Numbered from the stretch's first letter, positions 27,177 through 37,053 are shown. The stretch is 64,000 nt of DNA from Rouxiella aceris (GCF_012933545.1 NZ_JAADJU010000007.1:248001-312000), one strand, 5' to 3'. Numbers and translations: made by a program. The notes: generated by a model from the sequence alone, not told the origin.

Positions 27177-28334
27177 ATGTCCTCTTTAATTAAAAGATTC
27201 GTCTCGGCAGAAGCCGTCTTACGTATTGAACGTACTTCGTTGCGTGTGCAGCAGCCAGCATCCAACGGTGATATGATCTCTCTCGCCATGGGGGAACCGG
27301 ACTTTGCAACACCACCGCGCATTGTGCAGGCGGCGGCCGACGCGCTAAAAAACGGATTTACCCATTACGCGCCGCTGCTGGGAGACAAACAGCTGTGCCA
27401 GGCATTAGCCGAAGAAGTTGCTGCCCAATCCGGTTATCCGGTAAAACAGGGCGAAATAGTCGTCACTCACGGCGGAACGGCGGGATTAGCGGCAGCAATC
27501 TTGTCGATGGTCAATCCGGGCGATCGCGTGGTGATTCCCGATCCTACTTATTCGTTATATGCCGATTTAGTCAATATGGCGGGAGGTATTTGTGTAGCGA
27601 TGCCATGCAAGGAGGATTTGCATTGGGATCTGGATCGTCTGGCGAGCAGTCTGGAAGGTGCAAAACTGTTTGTTTTCTGTAACCCCGGTAACCCGACCGG
27701 TATCGTACATACCCGCCATGAAATTGAAACACTGGCGCGACTGGTTAACCAGCATGATGTGTTGGTGATCGCCGATGAGGCTTACAGTGACCTGGTGTTT
27801 AACGACAAGCCATTTACCTCGGTGTTGCAGGTGCCTGCTTTCCGTAGCCGGACACTCTATTGCCAGACTTTTTCCAAAAGCTACGCCATGACTGGCTGGC
27901 GGGTTGGCTATCTGGCGGGGCCGGCAGAGATGATTGCCGCCGCCGCTCGAGTGCATAATACAGTTAACGGCTCGGTGAATACTGCCGTACAACGTGCAGC
28001 TGTGGTGGCCCTGAAGGAGTGTCATGATGACGTCAAACGTATGTATGATGTCTACCGCGAACGGCGGGTCCTGATGATGGATGGGCTGTTGTCGATACCC
28101 GGCTTGCAACTTAATCAGCCTGAGGGGGCATTTTACTGTTTCCCGTCTTACTCATTGCCTATTCCGGCGATTGATATGGTGGCGCTGTTGCGAGAACACG
28201 GCATTGCCGTGCGTCCGGGCAGCGAGTTTGGTGCAGCAGGAGAGGGGCATTTGCGCCTCTCCTACGCGGCTGGCAATGAAGCGATCATCGAAGGTGTCAA
28301 ACGCCTCAAACACGGGTTGGCTTCCCTGGGCTAA
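27177..28334 (+). CDS. PLP-dependent aminotransferase, class I/II
   Basis: Fold-type I aminotransferase of 385 residues. Conserved parts include SLAMGEPDFATPPRIVQAA at the N-terminus, GGTAGLAAAILSMVNPGD, FCNPGNPTG near 163-171, the PLP-stacking IADEAYSDLVF, and the Schiff-base lysine in FSKSYAMTGWRVGYL near 238. A C-terminal arginine in VRPGSEFG...LRLSYA binds the carboxylate. It should move the amino group of an amino acid, often made from the opened lactam, onto a 2-oxo acid. AAGGTG lies before the ATG. It is followed by the TetR regulator. Confidence 0.93.
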   Translation: MSSLIKRFVSAEAVLRIERTSLRVQQPASNGDMISLAMGEPDFATPPRIVQAAADALKNGFTHYAPLLGDKQLCQALAEEVAAQSGYPVKQGEIVVTHGGTAGLAAAILSMVNPGDRVVIPDPTYSLYADLVNMAGGICVAMPCKEDLHWDLDRLASSLEGAKLFVFCNPGNPTGIVHTRHEIETLARLVNQHDVLVIADEAYSDLVFNDKPFTSVLQVPAFRSRTLYCQTFSKSYAMTGWRVGYLAGPAEMIAAAARVHNTVNGSVNTAVQRAAVVALKECHDDVKRMYDVYRERRVLMMDGLLSIPGLQLNQPEGAFYCFPSYSLPIPAIDMVALLREHGIAVRPGSEFGAAGEGHLRLSYAAGNEAIIEGVKRLKHGLASLG

Positions 28335-28346
28335 GTCAGGATTAAA

Positions 28347-28379
28347 TAGTGCATAACGACAAATGTTGACAATGCACTA
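28347..28379. promoter_or_regulatory. Inverted repeat around a TTGACA box, likely TetR operator
   Basis: TAGTGCAT at 28347-28354 and its exact complement ATGCACTA at 28372-28379 bracket a TTGACA at 28365-28370. The palindrome sits just upstream of the TetR gene, the usual autoregulatory position. Confidence 0.5.
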
Positions 28380-28411
28380 CTCAAAGACAGAAATCATAGG
28401 CAGAGAGTGTG

Positions 28412-29029
28412 ATGGCAAAAACGATGCGCAGCGATACAGAAAGGAACCGCAAAAACCTGATTCAGGCGGCTGCGCGACTGTTTGAAGTCGCAGAAAACCC
28501 TATCAGTATGACCGAAATTGCCAATGAAGCCGGGGTTTCCGTTGCCACCGCCTACCGTCAGTTTGCTTCGGTTGAAGAAGTATTGAATACCTATCGGCAG
28601 GAGGTGGGGCAACTGCTGCTGGAATATAGTGAAAAACAGACTGGCAGTGGGCTGGAAAGGTTGGAAAAAGTCAGTCGCTACTGGATAAAACTGGTGCGTC
28701 AGCGCGGTGCGGCCATGGTGCCGATGCGAAACCGCCGCGGCTATCTCGAACGTTTATGGGAAGGTGCCGAGTATCTGTTGGTGCAGGCTAATGCAGTCAG
28801 GCCCGCTTTGCGTTTGGCCATGGAAGAGATGGATCTCCCTGATATCGGCGATAAGGCAGTATTCCTGTGGAATATTCTGTTTGATCCCCGCGAGATATTT
28901 GATCTGATTGATACTGTCGGTCTTAGTGAAAAACAGGTCGGGTCGCAGTTGATGTCGGTGCTGATTGGTGGACTACAGGGTTTTGCCCATGCCAATGTAT
29001 TTTCGGTAGAAGATTTTCGAGTAAAATAA
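28412..29029 (+). CDS. TetR/AcrR family transcriptional regulator
   Basis: Regulator of 205 residues. N-terminal helix-turn-helix (NLIQAAARLFEVAENPISMTE... IANEAGVSVATAYRQFASVEEVL) occupies about 15-65; the C-terminal ligand domain is divergent (WKILF... no clear family), with a long hydrophobic helix near the end. GTG at 28409 could be used instead, but ATG at 28412 is more likely. The position inside the cluster between the aminotransferase and dehydrogenase suggests it controls the cluster, probably as a repressor relieved by a pathway intermediate. A perfect terminator follows. Confidence 0.88.
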   Translation: MAKTMRSDTERNRKNLIQAAARLFEVAENPISMTEIANEAGVSVATAYRQFASVEEVLNTYRQEVGQLLLEYSEKQTGSGLERLEKVSRYWIKLVRQRGAAMVPMRNRRGYLERLWEGAEYLLVQANAVRPALRLAMEEMDLPDIGDKAVFLWNILFDPREIFDLIDTVGLSEKQVGSQLMSVLIGGLQGFAHANVFSVEDFRVK

Positions 29030-29031
29030 TC

Positions 29032-29073
29032 TATTACCGCACTGTATGACATTCAGTGCGGTAATAATTTTTT
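29032..29073 (+). terminator. Rho-independent terminator after the TetR gene
   Basis: TATTACCGCACTG at 29032-29044 pairs over 13 bases with 29054-29066 across a nine-base loop, followed by six T at 29068-29073. It separates the TetR gene from the dehydrogenase, which must have its own promoter. Confidence 0.92.
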
Positions 29074-29215
29074 CTTATCATTAATCGTCAGCAATTTATT
29101 TATCACAAGTGCAGCAGTAATTTTTATTATCGCCTTCAGGTGAGAGTGCTGTTCGTTCAAAAACCGCACAGGCGCAACGTTAATAAATAATATACAAGTC
29201 TCAAGGGGTTATTCG

Positions 29216-30487
29216 ATGACCGTACTTTCCTATGTTTCGGACCAGGCTGATTCGGCCTGGTCGACCTATTTGGCCCAGGTTGAGCGCGTATTGCCTTATC
29301 TTGGCGATCTGACCCGCTGGGCGGATACTTTACGCCATCCCAAAAGGGCGCTAATTGTGGATATTCCCCTTGAAATGGACGACGGCACAGTGCGTCATTT
29401 TGAGGGCTACCGCGTGCAGCATAATCTGTCGCGCGGTCCGGGCAAAGGCGGCGTGCGTTTTCATCCTCAGGTTACGCTTGAGGAGGTGATGGCACTTTCG
29501 GCATGGATGACCATTAAATGTGCCGCCCTCAACCTGCCGTTTGGCGGTGCCAAAGGTGGGGTACGTGTTGACCCGCGCGAGCTATCCATTAAAGAACTCG
29601 AGCGCCTCACGCGTCGCTATACCAGCGAAATTGGCAGTATTATTGGGCCGCAGCAGGATATACCGGCACCCGATGTCGGCACCAATGCCCAGGTGATGGC
29701 GTGGATGATGGATACCTATTCCATGAATGTCGGAGCCACCACCACGGGGGTGGTCACCGGCAAGCCTGTTCATCTTGGTGGTTCGTTAGGCCGGGTTAAA
29801 GCTACTGGCCGCGGCGTGTTTATTACCGGCGTGGCCGCTGCTCAGCGTATTGGGCTGGAGGTTAAACAGAGTCGCATCGCTATTCAGGGGCTGGGGAATG
29901 TCGGCAGCATTTCTGCCGAGCTTTTCTATCAGGCGGGGGCGCAAATTGTCGCGATACAAGATCATAGCGGTACTCTCTATCGTGAAGACGGTATTGATAT
30001 TCCCGCGTTATTAGCCTGGCAACGTGAGCACGGCAGTATTGCCGGTTTTACGCAGGCACAGGCGATTCGCCATCAGGATTTCTGGCTGAAAACTTTTGAT
30101 ATCCTCATCCCTGCGGCGCTCGAAGGGCAGATCACCGAAGATCGCGCCCGGTCACTGACTTGCCGCCTGGTGTTGGAAGGCGCAAACGGACCCACGTTAC
30201 CTGGTGCTGATGATATTTTACGCAACCGCCAGATCACCGTAGTACCGGATGTGATTTGCAATGCCGGTGGCGTGACGGTCAGCTATTTCGAATGGGTGCA
30301 GGATTTTTCCAGTTTCTTTTGGAGCGAGAGCGAAATTAATCAGCGACTCGACACTATTATGCAAGAAGCCCTGGACAGTGTATGGCTCAAAGCCGACAGC
30401 CTGAAGGTGACTTTACGGACTGCGGCCTATGCGGTTGCCTGCGAACGTATTTTAATGGCACGAAAGGATCGTGGACTCTATCCCTAG
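29216..30487 (+). CDS. Glu/Leu/Phe/Val dehydrogenase (glutamate dehydrogenase type)
   Basis: Hexameric-type amino-acid dehydrogenase of 423 residues, oxidative deamination with NAD(P). The catalytic lysine region ([21 protein letters not shown] and [20 protein letters not shown]) and the Rossmann motif GLGNVGS are complete; the [18 protein letters not shown] block fits the NAD-type glutamate dehydrogenase. AAGGGG precedes the start. With the aminotransferase upstream it could recycle glutamate to 2-oxoglutarate and release ammonia, so the whole cluster would deliver usable nitrogen. It is outside the main operon, after a terminator. Confidence 0.92.
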   Translation: MTVLSYVSDQADSAWSTYLAQVERVLPYLGDLTRWADTLRHPKRALIVDIPLEMDDGTVRHFEGYRVQHNLSRGPGKGGVRFHPQVTLEEVMALSAWMTIKCAALNLPFGGAKGGVRVDPRELSIKELERLTRRYTSEIGSIIGPQQDIPAPDVGTNAQVMAWMMDTYSMNVGATTTGVVTGKPVHLGGSLGRVKATGRGVFITGVAAAQRIGLEVKQSRIAIQGLGNVGSISAELFYQAGAQIVAIQDHSGTLYREDGIDIPALLAWQREHGSIAGFTQAQAIRHQDFWLKTFDILIPAALEGQITEDRARSLTCRLVLEGANGPTLPGADDILRNRQITVVPDVICNAGGVTVSYFEWVQDFSSFFWSESEINQRLDTIMQEALDSVWLKADSLKVTLRTAAYAVACERILMARKDRGLYP

Positions 30488-30609
30488 AGGTACCGGTTTA
30501 ATAAACTCTGGCAAAACGCTTTGCCGAAAGCGGTAGCAATATACCTGTCATCCGCTGCTTGTTTCACTAAATTGGCGGGTAGTTTATATTTATCTAACGA
30601 GATCCTATT

Positions 30610-31491
30610 GTGTTGTTAAAACATCTGTTACTTATTATCTTTATCGTTGGCTGCTGGGCCTTCAATGCCGTGGCCATCAAAATGGGTGTCACTGAGTTAC
30701 CGCCGCTATTTATGACATTGTTAAGGTTTATGGTTGTAGCCATATTGGTGGTACCTTTTACCCGTATCCAGCGAAAACATTTACCAGTATTATGTTATTT
30801 GGCCTTTACCTTTGGATTTATGCATTTCTCGTTGCTATTTCTCGGTATGACTTATACCGATGCTGGAACAGCAGCGATTATTGTGCAACTGGGTACCCCG
30901 ATGGCGATGTTACTTGCGGCCACATTATTAAAAGAAAGACTCAGTCTCCTGCAAAGCGGTGGGATCGTCATTTCACTGGCAGGAATGTTTATCCTGACGG
31001 GGAGTCCTACGCTGGCAAGTGGCAGGGGGGTTGTTATCTTGTTAACCAGTGCCCTTGGCTGGGCATTAACCACGGTAAAAGTAAAAAGCGTCACTGATTT
31101 GGATCCTGTCACCATGGCCGGTTGGATGTCATTAATTGCTATACCATTGGTTGGATTGACAAGTTTTCTATTTGAGAGTAACCAGTTACCGGCTTTGAAG
31201 CATATTTCCTGGAAAGGGGTTTTTGCGGTGCTATACAGTGCTGTGATTTGCTCCATCATCGCTTACTCATTGTGGTATGCCTTGCTAAAAAAATACCCTG
31301 CCAACCAGATTATTCCCTTCTCATTACTCAGTCCGGTCTTTGCCGTAGTGATGGGCGCTATTTTTATGGGGGATAGTCTCAATTTTTGGAAAGTTTCTGG
31401 TGCACTGACTATCGTCGGCGGGGCGCTGATTGCCATTCAAGCAGGTAAAAAAACTCACGATTCGTTACAACCCAGTACGGCAAGACAATAA
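30610..31491 (+). CDS. EamA/DMT family transporter
   Basis: Inner-membrane protein of 293 residues with ten predicted helices in two EamA repeats (about 5-135 and 150-280), the first starting FIVGCWAFNAVAIKMG. Members export metabolites such as amino acids or are of unknown substrate. The start is a GTG, with a weak ribosome site; a TTG follows it. The C-terminus AGKKTHDSLQPSTARQ is soluble. It has no clear link to its neighbours. A tetraloop terminator follows. Confidence 0.85.
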   Translation: MLLKHLLLIIFIVGCWAFNAVAIKMGVTELPPLFMTLLRFMVVAILVVPFTRIQRKHLPVLCYLAFTFGFMHFSLLFLGMTYTDAGTAAIIVQLGTPMAMLLAATLLKERLSLLQSGGIVISLAGMFILTGSPTLASGRGVVILLTSALGWALTTVKVKSVTDLDPVTMAGWMSLIAIPLVGLTSFLFESNQLPALKHISWKGVFAVLYSAVICSIIAYSLWYALLKKYPANQIIPFSLLSPVFAVVMGAIFMGDSLNFWKVSGALTIVGGALIAIQAGKKTHDSLQPSTARQ

Positions 31492-31543
31492 GCCTATAAT
31501 TATAATAATAACACTGCCTCCCCAGCAGAAGTTGTGTTTTTAC

Positions 31544-31565
31544 CCGCCAGCAATGGCGGTTTTTT
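31544..31565 (+). terminator. Rho-independent terminator after the EamA gene
   Basis: CCGCCA at 31544-31549 and TGGCGG at 31554-31559 form a stem around a GCAA tetraloop, followed by six T. Confidence 0.85.
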
Positions 31566-31761
31566 AACTTTAGTTTTTGGGTGAGTTGTTAAATAGTATT
31601 CATTTTGTTTATTGTTATTTTTTAATAGATAGATAATTAATATATTTAAGAAGCTTATTTTATGATCTAACTCAAATTTTTAGTTGCTGGCTATTTATTA
31701 TCTATTCATCTGCCGACTATTATTCAGTTTCCCTGTTTTGAATACATAAAAAGGAAATATC

Positions 31762-32181
31762 TTGAAACTGATCATTTTTTTATTTTCTTTGCCCGTGGTT
31801 TTTACTTCTATCACTCATGCCGCTGAAGGCGAAACATGTAAAGACCTGGCCGGGAAGTGGTCGGCAGTAGCTAATGCCCACAAATATACCCTGTATATTT
31901 CACCCACGCAGGATGACTGCGGAACTCACTGTGTGGTTCATAAAGTCAGTTATACGCTGAATAGCCCACAGCAGAACAAATTGTTCTGCTATGAAGGGCA
32001 GGAGGGTGTTGTCGGGCAAGGCCCTATGGTGATTGCCTTTGAAGGCAGCTATGGCGGCCATTCCATTGGCACTTATAACCGGCAGCTAAAACTGTTGTGG
32101 ACCGGCGTAGTGCCAAAAAACAGCGATGGCAAATGGCTTGCTCATATGGATAGCTACTGGTTTAAAAAGGTGAGTGAATAG
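31762..32181 (+). CDS. Small secreted protein of unknown function
   Basis: Protein of 139 residues, 119 after a signal peptide (MKLIIFLFSLPVVFTSITHA). The start is TTG, eight bases after AAGGA. The mature part has four cysteines (C27, and a DDCGTHC pair, then FCYEG), consistent with disulphides in the periplasm, and a tryptophan/glycine-rich second half (GGHSIGTYNRQLKLLWTGV). I do not recognise the family. It is the only gene between the EamA gene and the convergent GGDEF-EAL gene. Confidence 0.75.
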   Translation: MKLIIFLFSLPVVFTSITHAAEGETCKDLAGKWSAVANAHKYTLYISPTQDDCGTHCVVHKVSYTLNSPQQNKLFCYEGQEGVVGQGPMVIAFEGSYGGHSIGTYNRQLKLLWTGVVPKNSDGKWLAHMDSYWFKKVSE

Positions 32182-32247
32182 TTCTCGCTATTCACTCATC
32201 CGCACTTATATGCTGAAAAAGTTTAGGCTCGGTCAACGAGGGGGGCA

Positions 32248-35200
32248 TCAATAATTCCGCCAAATAGCGGGCATCTGCCATTGTGCGACCCATTCCTGGA
32301 CTTTATCCGCACTCATGGGGCGAGCTATGCCATACCCCTGCGCCAGATAACAGCCCATACGCAATAATGGAATACCGTGTTCCAGGCTTTCTACACCTTC
32401 AGCAATCACTTCGCGCTCGAGACTTTTGCCCAGGCCGACAATGCCTGCCACTAGCGCATGGTCCATTGAGTTCGACAGCATATCTATGACAAATGAGCGG
32501 TCAATCTTCATGGTTTGGGTCGGCAAGCGGCGCAGATAGGTGAGGGAAGAATAGCCGGTCCCAAAATCATCCAGGGCGAAATGTACACCCAGCTTCATGC
32601 AGTCATCCAGCAACTGGGCGATGCGGTCCAAATCTTCCATCGCCGTCGTTTCAAGAATTTCCAGTTCCAGCCAGTCCGACGGTACCTGAGGAAATTCATT
32701 GAGGACTTTCGCCAGTCGCCTGACAAAATCAGCCTGCTGCAGATGGTAACCCGAAATATTAATACTAACAGGCAGCACCAGACCCGCCGTTGACCATTTA
32801 CCCATTTGTTCGAGTGCCTGACGCATTACCCATTCTCCGAGGGTAACGGAAAATTCGGTGTTCTCTACCAGCGGCAAAAAGACATCGGGCGGGATCATGC
32901 CTTGTTGCGGATGGATCCAGCGAATCAATGCTTCGGCACCGATCACCTCGCCGGTGTGCATATTGACCTTAGGTTGGTAGTAGAGCTGAAATTCATTCTG
33001 CTCATACGCCTTTAACACGCGCGTAAGTAACGTATGATTTTCACGAATATGGCGTTCATTCACAATATCAAACATATGTGAGCGGTTCTTGCCATTCAAT
33101 TTGGCAATGTACATCGCCTGGTTGGCATTACGGATCAGTGCTTCCGGCGTATCCCCCCCATCACGAGGATAGAGTGTGGCACCGATGCTGATAGTCAGCT
33201 TGGCGCTAAGTTGTTCCACCACAAAAGGGTCAGTAAATGCATTGTGTAATTTGGTGATCGCCTCTTGCAGGGCATGTTCATCATGCAGATGCATCAGTAA
33301 TAAAACAAAATCATCGCCGCCAATGCGTGCCACCAGGTCATCTTCTTTGGCACATTCCGTTAAACGCTGTGCGACCTGGCGCAAGATATCGTCGCCGGCA
33401 TGGTGCCCCCATTCATCGTTCACCTGCTTGAATCCATCGAGGTCCAGATAGCAGACACCAAGGGACTCAATGTCCGGCTTAAGGTTGATGATCGCTTGCT
33501 GCAGGTTGTCTATAAAACTGGTGCGATTGGGTAATTCGGTGAGCTTGTCAAAATATGCCAGGTACTCGATTCGCGACTGCATTTCACGCAACTCAGTGAT
33601 ATCAGAAGCCATGCAGATAAAACGGGAAATATTGCCCTGGCTATCACGTACCGAAGAAATACGTGAGTACTGGGTATAGTGGCTACCATCTTTGCGACAG
33701 CAGAGTTGTTCCCCTTCCCAGTGGCCCGTTTGCAGCAGTTGTTGCCATCGCTGCTGCAAAAAGGTTTCCGGATATAATCCCGGGTCAAGAATGCGTGGTG
33801 TCTTGTCAGTTACGTCCTCAAGACGGTAGCCCGATATTTGAGTAAAAGCCGGGTTGATTTCCAAAAATCGTCCCTGACTATCCGTAACATAAATACCTTC
33901 GCTGGTATGCAGGAAAACCTCCTGCGTCAGGCGTAATCTCTCCTCGGCCAGCTTGCGCTCGCCGACATCCTGAATGACGCCACTCATCCGTAACATGGTG
34001 CCTTCGGCGGTATATTCAATCTTGGCCAGATCTGCCACCCAACACACTAAACCATCAGTTTTTCTGACGATGCGATATTCGATGGAAAAGTTTGATTCCC
34101 TGGCTTGCAAGGCACGCCCCAAACGCAGCCGCACTCCATGCTGGTCCTCGGGGTAAATAATATCTTGCAGCATAACGATGGAGAGATTAGTACCAGGGGG
34201 TAGGCCAATAATGGCATACAGCGAGGCTGAACCTATTCCCTTGTCCTGGATAAAGTCATAGTTATAAGTACCCAGGTGGCCGACCGCTTGTGCGCTATCC
34301 AATTGATCGAGGCTATCTGACAACGAGTACATGGCATGAAGTTGTTTACGCCAGTAATGAAAGACCACACCGACCAGAAAAAGACTGAGCAGCAGGAATA
34401 ACACCAGAAATCCCACCGTTTGCCACAACTGGCGATACCAGGGCTGCAAAAACTCTCTTTCTGCCACATCCGCAATAATGATAAAAGGGGCATTATTTAC
34501 ACGATGGAAAGTGTTAATTCTTTTAACCTGATCTGACGGTGTTATCGAGTCAAAGACACTTTCCATGACGCCTGACGCCGCGATTTGCTGCAAATCGGCG
34601 GCAACATCAAGACTTCCGCCATCAGGTTTCACATTTTCCAGACGCGGGGGATAACGCGCAATCAGGCTAAGGTCACTGTAGCGTAAGGTGGTGGAATCGC
34701 TTGAACTGAGGTCAAAGTGTTGCATCAGCTGACTAAAATAGTCAATTTTAACCGGCACCAGTACCACGCCGGCAAAGTTGCCTTGATTGTCGTTATAGCG
34801 CCGAGAGAAAAGAACCGCCCATTGGTGTGAAAAGAGACTGAAAATCGGTCGGCTAATATGCAGTTTATTATCGGCATCGGATTTTGGCTCGAGAAAATAG
34901 GATCGCTGTGAAATGTCCAATCCTGGATTGGCAGGCGTACCAATAGCCGCCACAAGGTGCCCACTGGCGTCAATAATTCTACCGCCAGCAGATTCAGGCA
35001 GCATCAGTTGCAGGTGCTTCAGCTCCTGAATCAATATATCCGGCTGTAATGCGCCTTGAGCCAGCCGCGCTTCAGTTTCCCTGGTGAGGATCTGCAAGGC
35101 GATATCTATCTTGTTGACATTGCTGGTAATGGTTTGGTCTAAAGCGCGTGCAATAGTACGGCTACGGGTTTGTGCCGCCAAAATAGACTCACCCCGGCTG

Positions 35201-35334
35201 GAATACAGCGTTGACCCCGCATAAATTATGGCCAGCACATTGGTCAGTATCACACTAATTATCAGTATAATAATAAACCGACCAGCTTGTTTTTGCCGTT
35301 TTGGTGTGAAGTTCGATGCCGATGTCTGGATCAT
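32248..35334 (-). CDS. Sensor-PAS-PAS-GGDDF-EAL cyclic-di-GMP protein, paralogue 1
   Basis: Inner-membrane protein of 1028 residues. A first helix near 20-42 (FIIILIISVILTNVLAIIYA) precedes a large periplasmic sensor, probably a double-Cache type (SYFLEPKSDADNKLHISRPI), then a second helix near 305-330, two PAS domains at about 345-590, a GGDEF-type domain at about 600-755 with GGDDF (672-676), and a complete EAL domain (801-803, NISGYH, LEILETTAM, DDFGTGYSS, KIDRSF, AEGVES). GGDDF replaces the catalytic fourth residue with aspartate, and the RxxD site reads KEDD, so cyclase activity is doubtful and phosphodiesterase likely. It is closely paralogous to the gene at 39399. Confidence 0.92.
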   Translation of the reverse strand: MIQTSASNFTPKRQKQAGRFIIILIISVILTNVLAIIYAGSTLYSSRGESILAAQTRSRTIARALDQTITSNVNKIDIALQILTRETEARLAQGALQPDILIQELKHLQLMLPESAGGRIIDASGHLVAAIGTPANPGLDISQRSYFLEPKSDADNKLHISRPIFSLFSHQWAVLFSRRYNDNQGNFAGVVLVPVKIDYFSQLMQHFDLSSSDSTTLRYSDLSLIARYPPRLENVKPDGGSLDVAADLQQIAASGVMESVFDSITPSDQVKRINTFHRVNNAPFIIIADVAEREFLQPWYRQLWQTVGFLVLFLLLSLFLVGVVFHYWRKQLHAMYSLSDSLDQLDSAQAVGHLGTYNYDFIQDKGIGSASLYAIIGLPPGTNLSIVMLQDIIYPEDQHGVRLRLGRALQARESNFSIEYRIVRKTDGLVCWVADLAKIEYTAEGTMLRMSGVIQDVGERKLAEERLRLTQEVFLHTSEGIYVTDSQGRFLEINPAFTQISGYRLEDVTDKTPRILDPGLYPETFLQQRWQQLLQTGHWEGEQLCCRKDGSHYTQYSRISSVRDSQGNISRFICMASDITELREMQSRIEYLAYFDKLTELPNRTSFIDNLQQAIINLKPDIESLGVCYLDLDGFKQVNDEWGHHAGDDILRQVAQRLTECAKEDDLVARIGGDDFVLLLMHLHDEHALQEAITKLHNAFTDPFVVEQLSAKLTISIGATLYPRDGGDTPEALIRNANQAMYIAKLNGKNRSHMFDIVNERHIRENHTLLTRVLKAYEQNEFQLYYQPKVNMHTGEVIGAEALIRWIHPQQGMIPPDVFLPLVENTEFSVTLGEWVMRQALEQMGKWSTAGLVLPVSINISGYHLQQADFVRRLAKVLNEFPQVPSDWLELEILETTAMEDLDRIAQLLDDCMKLGVHFALDDFGTGYSSLTYLRRLPTQTMKIDRSFVIDMLSNSMDHALVAGIVGLGKSLEREVIAEGVESLEHGIPLLRMGCYLAQGYGIARPMSADKVQEWVAQWQMPAIWRNY

Positions 35335-35446
35335 GGTTGCGCAGTATCCTTGTTCCTGTTGATAGCGACTTGGGTATTTTTATACTAATTAGCTGGCTTC
35401 GATCATACCTGTATCCGCGCAAACGTTTTCTGAATGGTTATCAGCC

Positions 35447-36430
35447 TCAAGAGGCTGAAGTGGTATTTGCCAATGATTCAAGTTGTTTTCTGTTTCTTTT
35501 CACCAGATACATTCTGTCATCGGCATCTTTCAGCATTTCTCCAAGGGTTTGATGTTTTTTTTCGTCAAATTCCACGGTGCCAGCCGAGAAGGAGAGCTTG
35601 TGGGGTTTATTTGAGGTCATGTTGTAACTCGCCAGCGCTGCTGAAAGATCATTAATAAATTTATTGGCCCCCCGGATAGCTGTATCAGGCAGTAAAATAC
35701 CGAACTCATCACCGCCCAATCTGGCAATGATATTATGATCATGCGCTAAGTCATCGAGAATATTGGAAAAGGCGATAAGCGCAGCATTGCCTTCGCTATG
35801 TCCCCAGGTATCATTAATACGCTTGAAATTATCGAGGTCGATAAGGCTAATACTGAATTTTTTCTTTCTCTTTTTGGCTTTTCTGAGCGTTTCTTCAGCG
35901 ATCATACTGAATGAACGACGATTGCATATCCCGGTCAGGGAATCTATGGTTGCCAGGGCAATAATTCGAAACTCATCCTCCACAACTTCAGCCAAATCTT
36001 TCAATAAGCCAAATTCTATCTCGGAAAGACTCCGCGGATGCGTATCGATAATACAGATAGCTCCGGCAATTTCACCATCAGGTAATTTAACCGGATAACC
36101 GGCGTAAAAACGGATGTAGGGTTCCCCGGTAACCAGCGATTTTTCGGAAAATCGATAGTCCTTCATGGCATCGTTAACTACCAGGGCTTTGCCTTCTTCG
36201 ACGACAACCGTACAAAATGAATCAATCCTTGGGGTCGAATTGATCGTTAACCCGAATTTCGATTTAAACCATTGGCGGTCTTTGTCGACCAGCGACACCA
36301 GGGTGATGGGGACATCGAATAACTTGGCAGCGATGCGAGTTAAACGATCAAATCTTTCTTCTGCTCTGGTATCGAGTATCCCCATCGCGTAAAGAGCATG
36401 CAGGCGTGTATCTTCGTTATTGTCTGTCAT
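35447..36430 (-). CDS. GAF-GGDEF diguanylate cyclase
   Basis: Soluble protein of 327 residues. An N-terminal GAF domain spans about 20-155 (YAMGILDTRAEERFDRLTRI, GEPYIRFYAGYP) and a GGDEF domain about 165-320 with intact GGDEF at 239-243 and the substrate residues FKRINDTWGHSEGNAAL. No RxxD inhibition site (position reads HDHN), so it may lack product feedback. A sigma-28-like promoter lies 43-70 bases upstream of the ATG. It is divergent from the chemoreceptor gene, with a 705-base gap. Confidence 0.93.
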   Translation of the reverse strand: MTDNNEDTRLHALYAMGILDTRAEERFDRLTRIAAKLFDVPITLVSLVDKDRQWFKSKFGLTINSTPRIDSFCTVVVEEGKALVVNDAMKDYRFSEKSLVTGEPYIRFYAGYPVKLPDGEIAGAICIIDTHPRSLSEIEFGLLKDLAEVVEDEFRIIALATIDSLTGICNRRSFSMIAEETLRKAKKRKKKFSISLIDLDNFKRINDTWGHSEGNAALIAFSNILDDLAHDHNIIARLGGDEFGILLPDTAIRGANKFINDLSAALASYNMTSNKPHKLSFSAGTVEFDEKKHQTLGEMLKDADDRMYLVKRNRKQLESLANTTSAS

Positions 36431-36472
36431 ATATGCTCCCGGAAATGAGCGTGAGAGTAGAAGGTGATCTGG

Positions 36473-36499
36473 TTATCGGCATGGGTTTTTTAAGATTTA
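36473..36499 (-). promoter_or_regulatory. Sigma-28 (FliA)-type promoter for the GAF-GGDEF gene
   Basis: On the minus strand TAAATCTT (36499-36492), 11 bases, then GCCGATAA (36480-36473). The -10 box is a perfect match, the -35 six of eight, spacing exact. Confidence 0.75.
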
Positions 36500-37026
36500 G
36501 CCGAGGTCCATTTTCTTGACCATATACAGCCGCTTTTTTCTATTTTTGTGGGGCAGGTCACTGCCTGTCGAGGGAGAAACCTCTTTCAAGGAGGGAGAAT
36601 TAAGAGCTGCATCTTATTGCCATTTACTTAAATAGCTTGCTAAGGTTTTTTATTTCCGAAATAAGGAGATACGTCAGGTTACGAATGCTAAATATAAGCA
36701 TGTTTAAACTATTTTAGCTGCGATTAGCCATGCGCAATTTATCAAAAATATATAAGATTATTTTCATTAAGCGTAATGACGTTTTCTATTATTGGCTCAT
36801 AAAAAAAAAGCAATAGGCGATGGGTGACAGCTTGACGTTTTCTTGTTGCCTTGAAATACAACAATAGTTGACTGTCTTCTGGGCATTAGTCTTTACCTTA
36901 GGAGAAGATTAGCAGGCTAATCTTTTGGGTGGATGTAACAAGATTTTTTATACTTGCTTTTTATAAGGTTTTAATTCCTTATAAATCAATTGGTTAAAAT
37001 AAGTTATAAATTCACAATAAATATAT

Positions 37027-37053
37027 TAAGGAAATGACATTTCTTGCCGATAG
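37027..37053 (+). promoter_or_regulatory. Sigma-28 (FliA)-type promoter for the chemoreceptor gene
   Basis: TAAGGAAA at 37027-37034, 11 bases, GCCGATAG at 37046-37053. The -10 matches seven of eight, the -35 four of eight. Chemoreceptor genes are classic FliA targets, which supports it. Confidence 0.65.
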
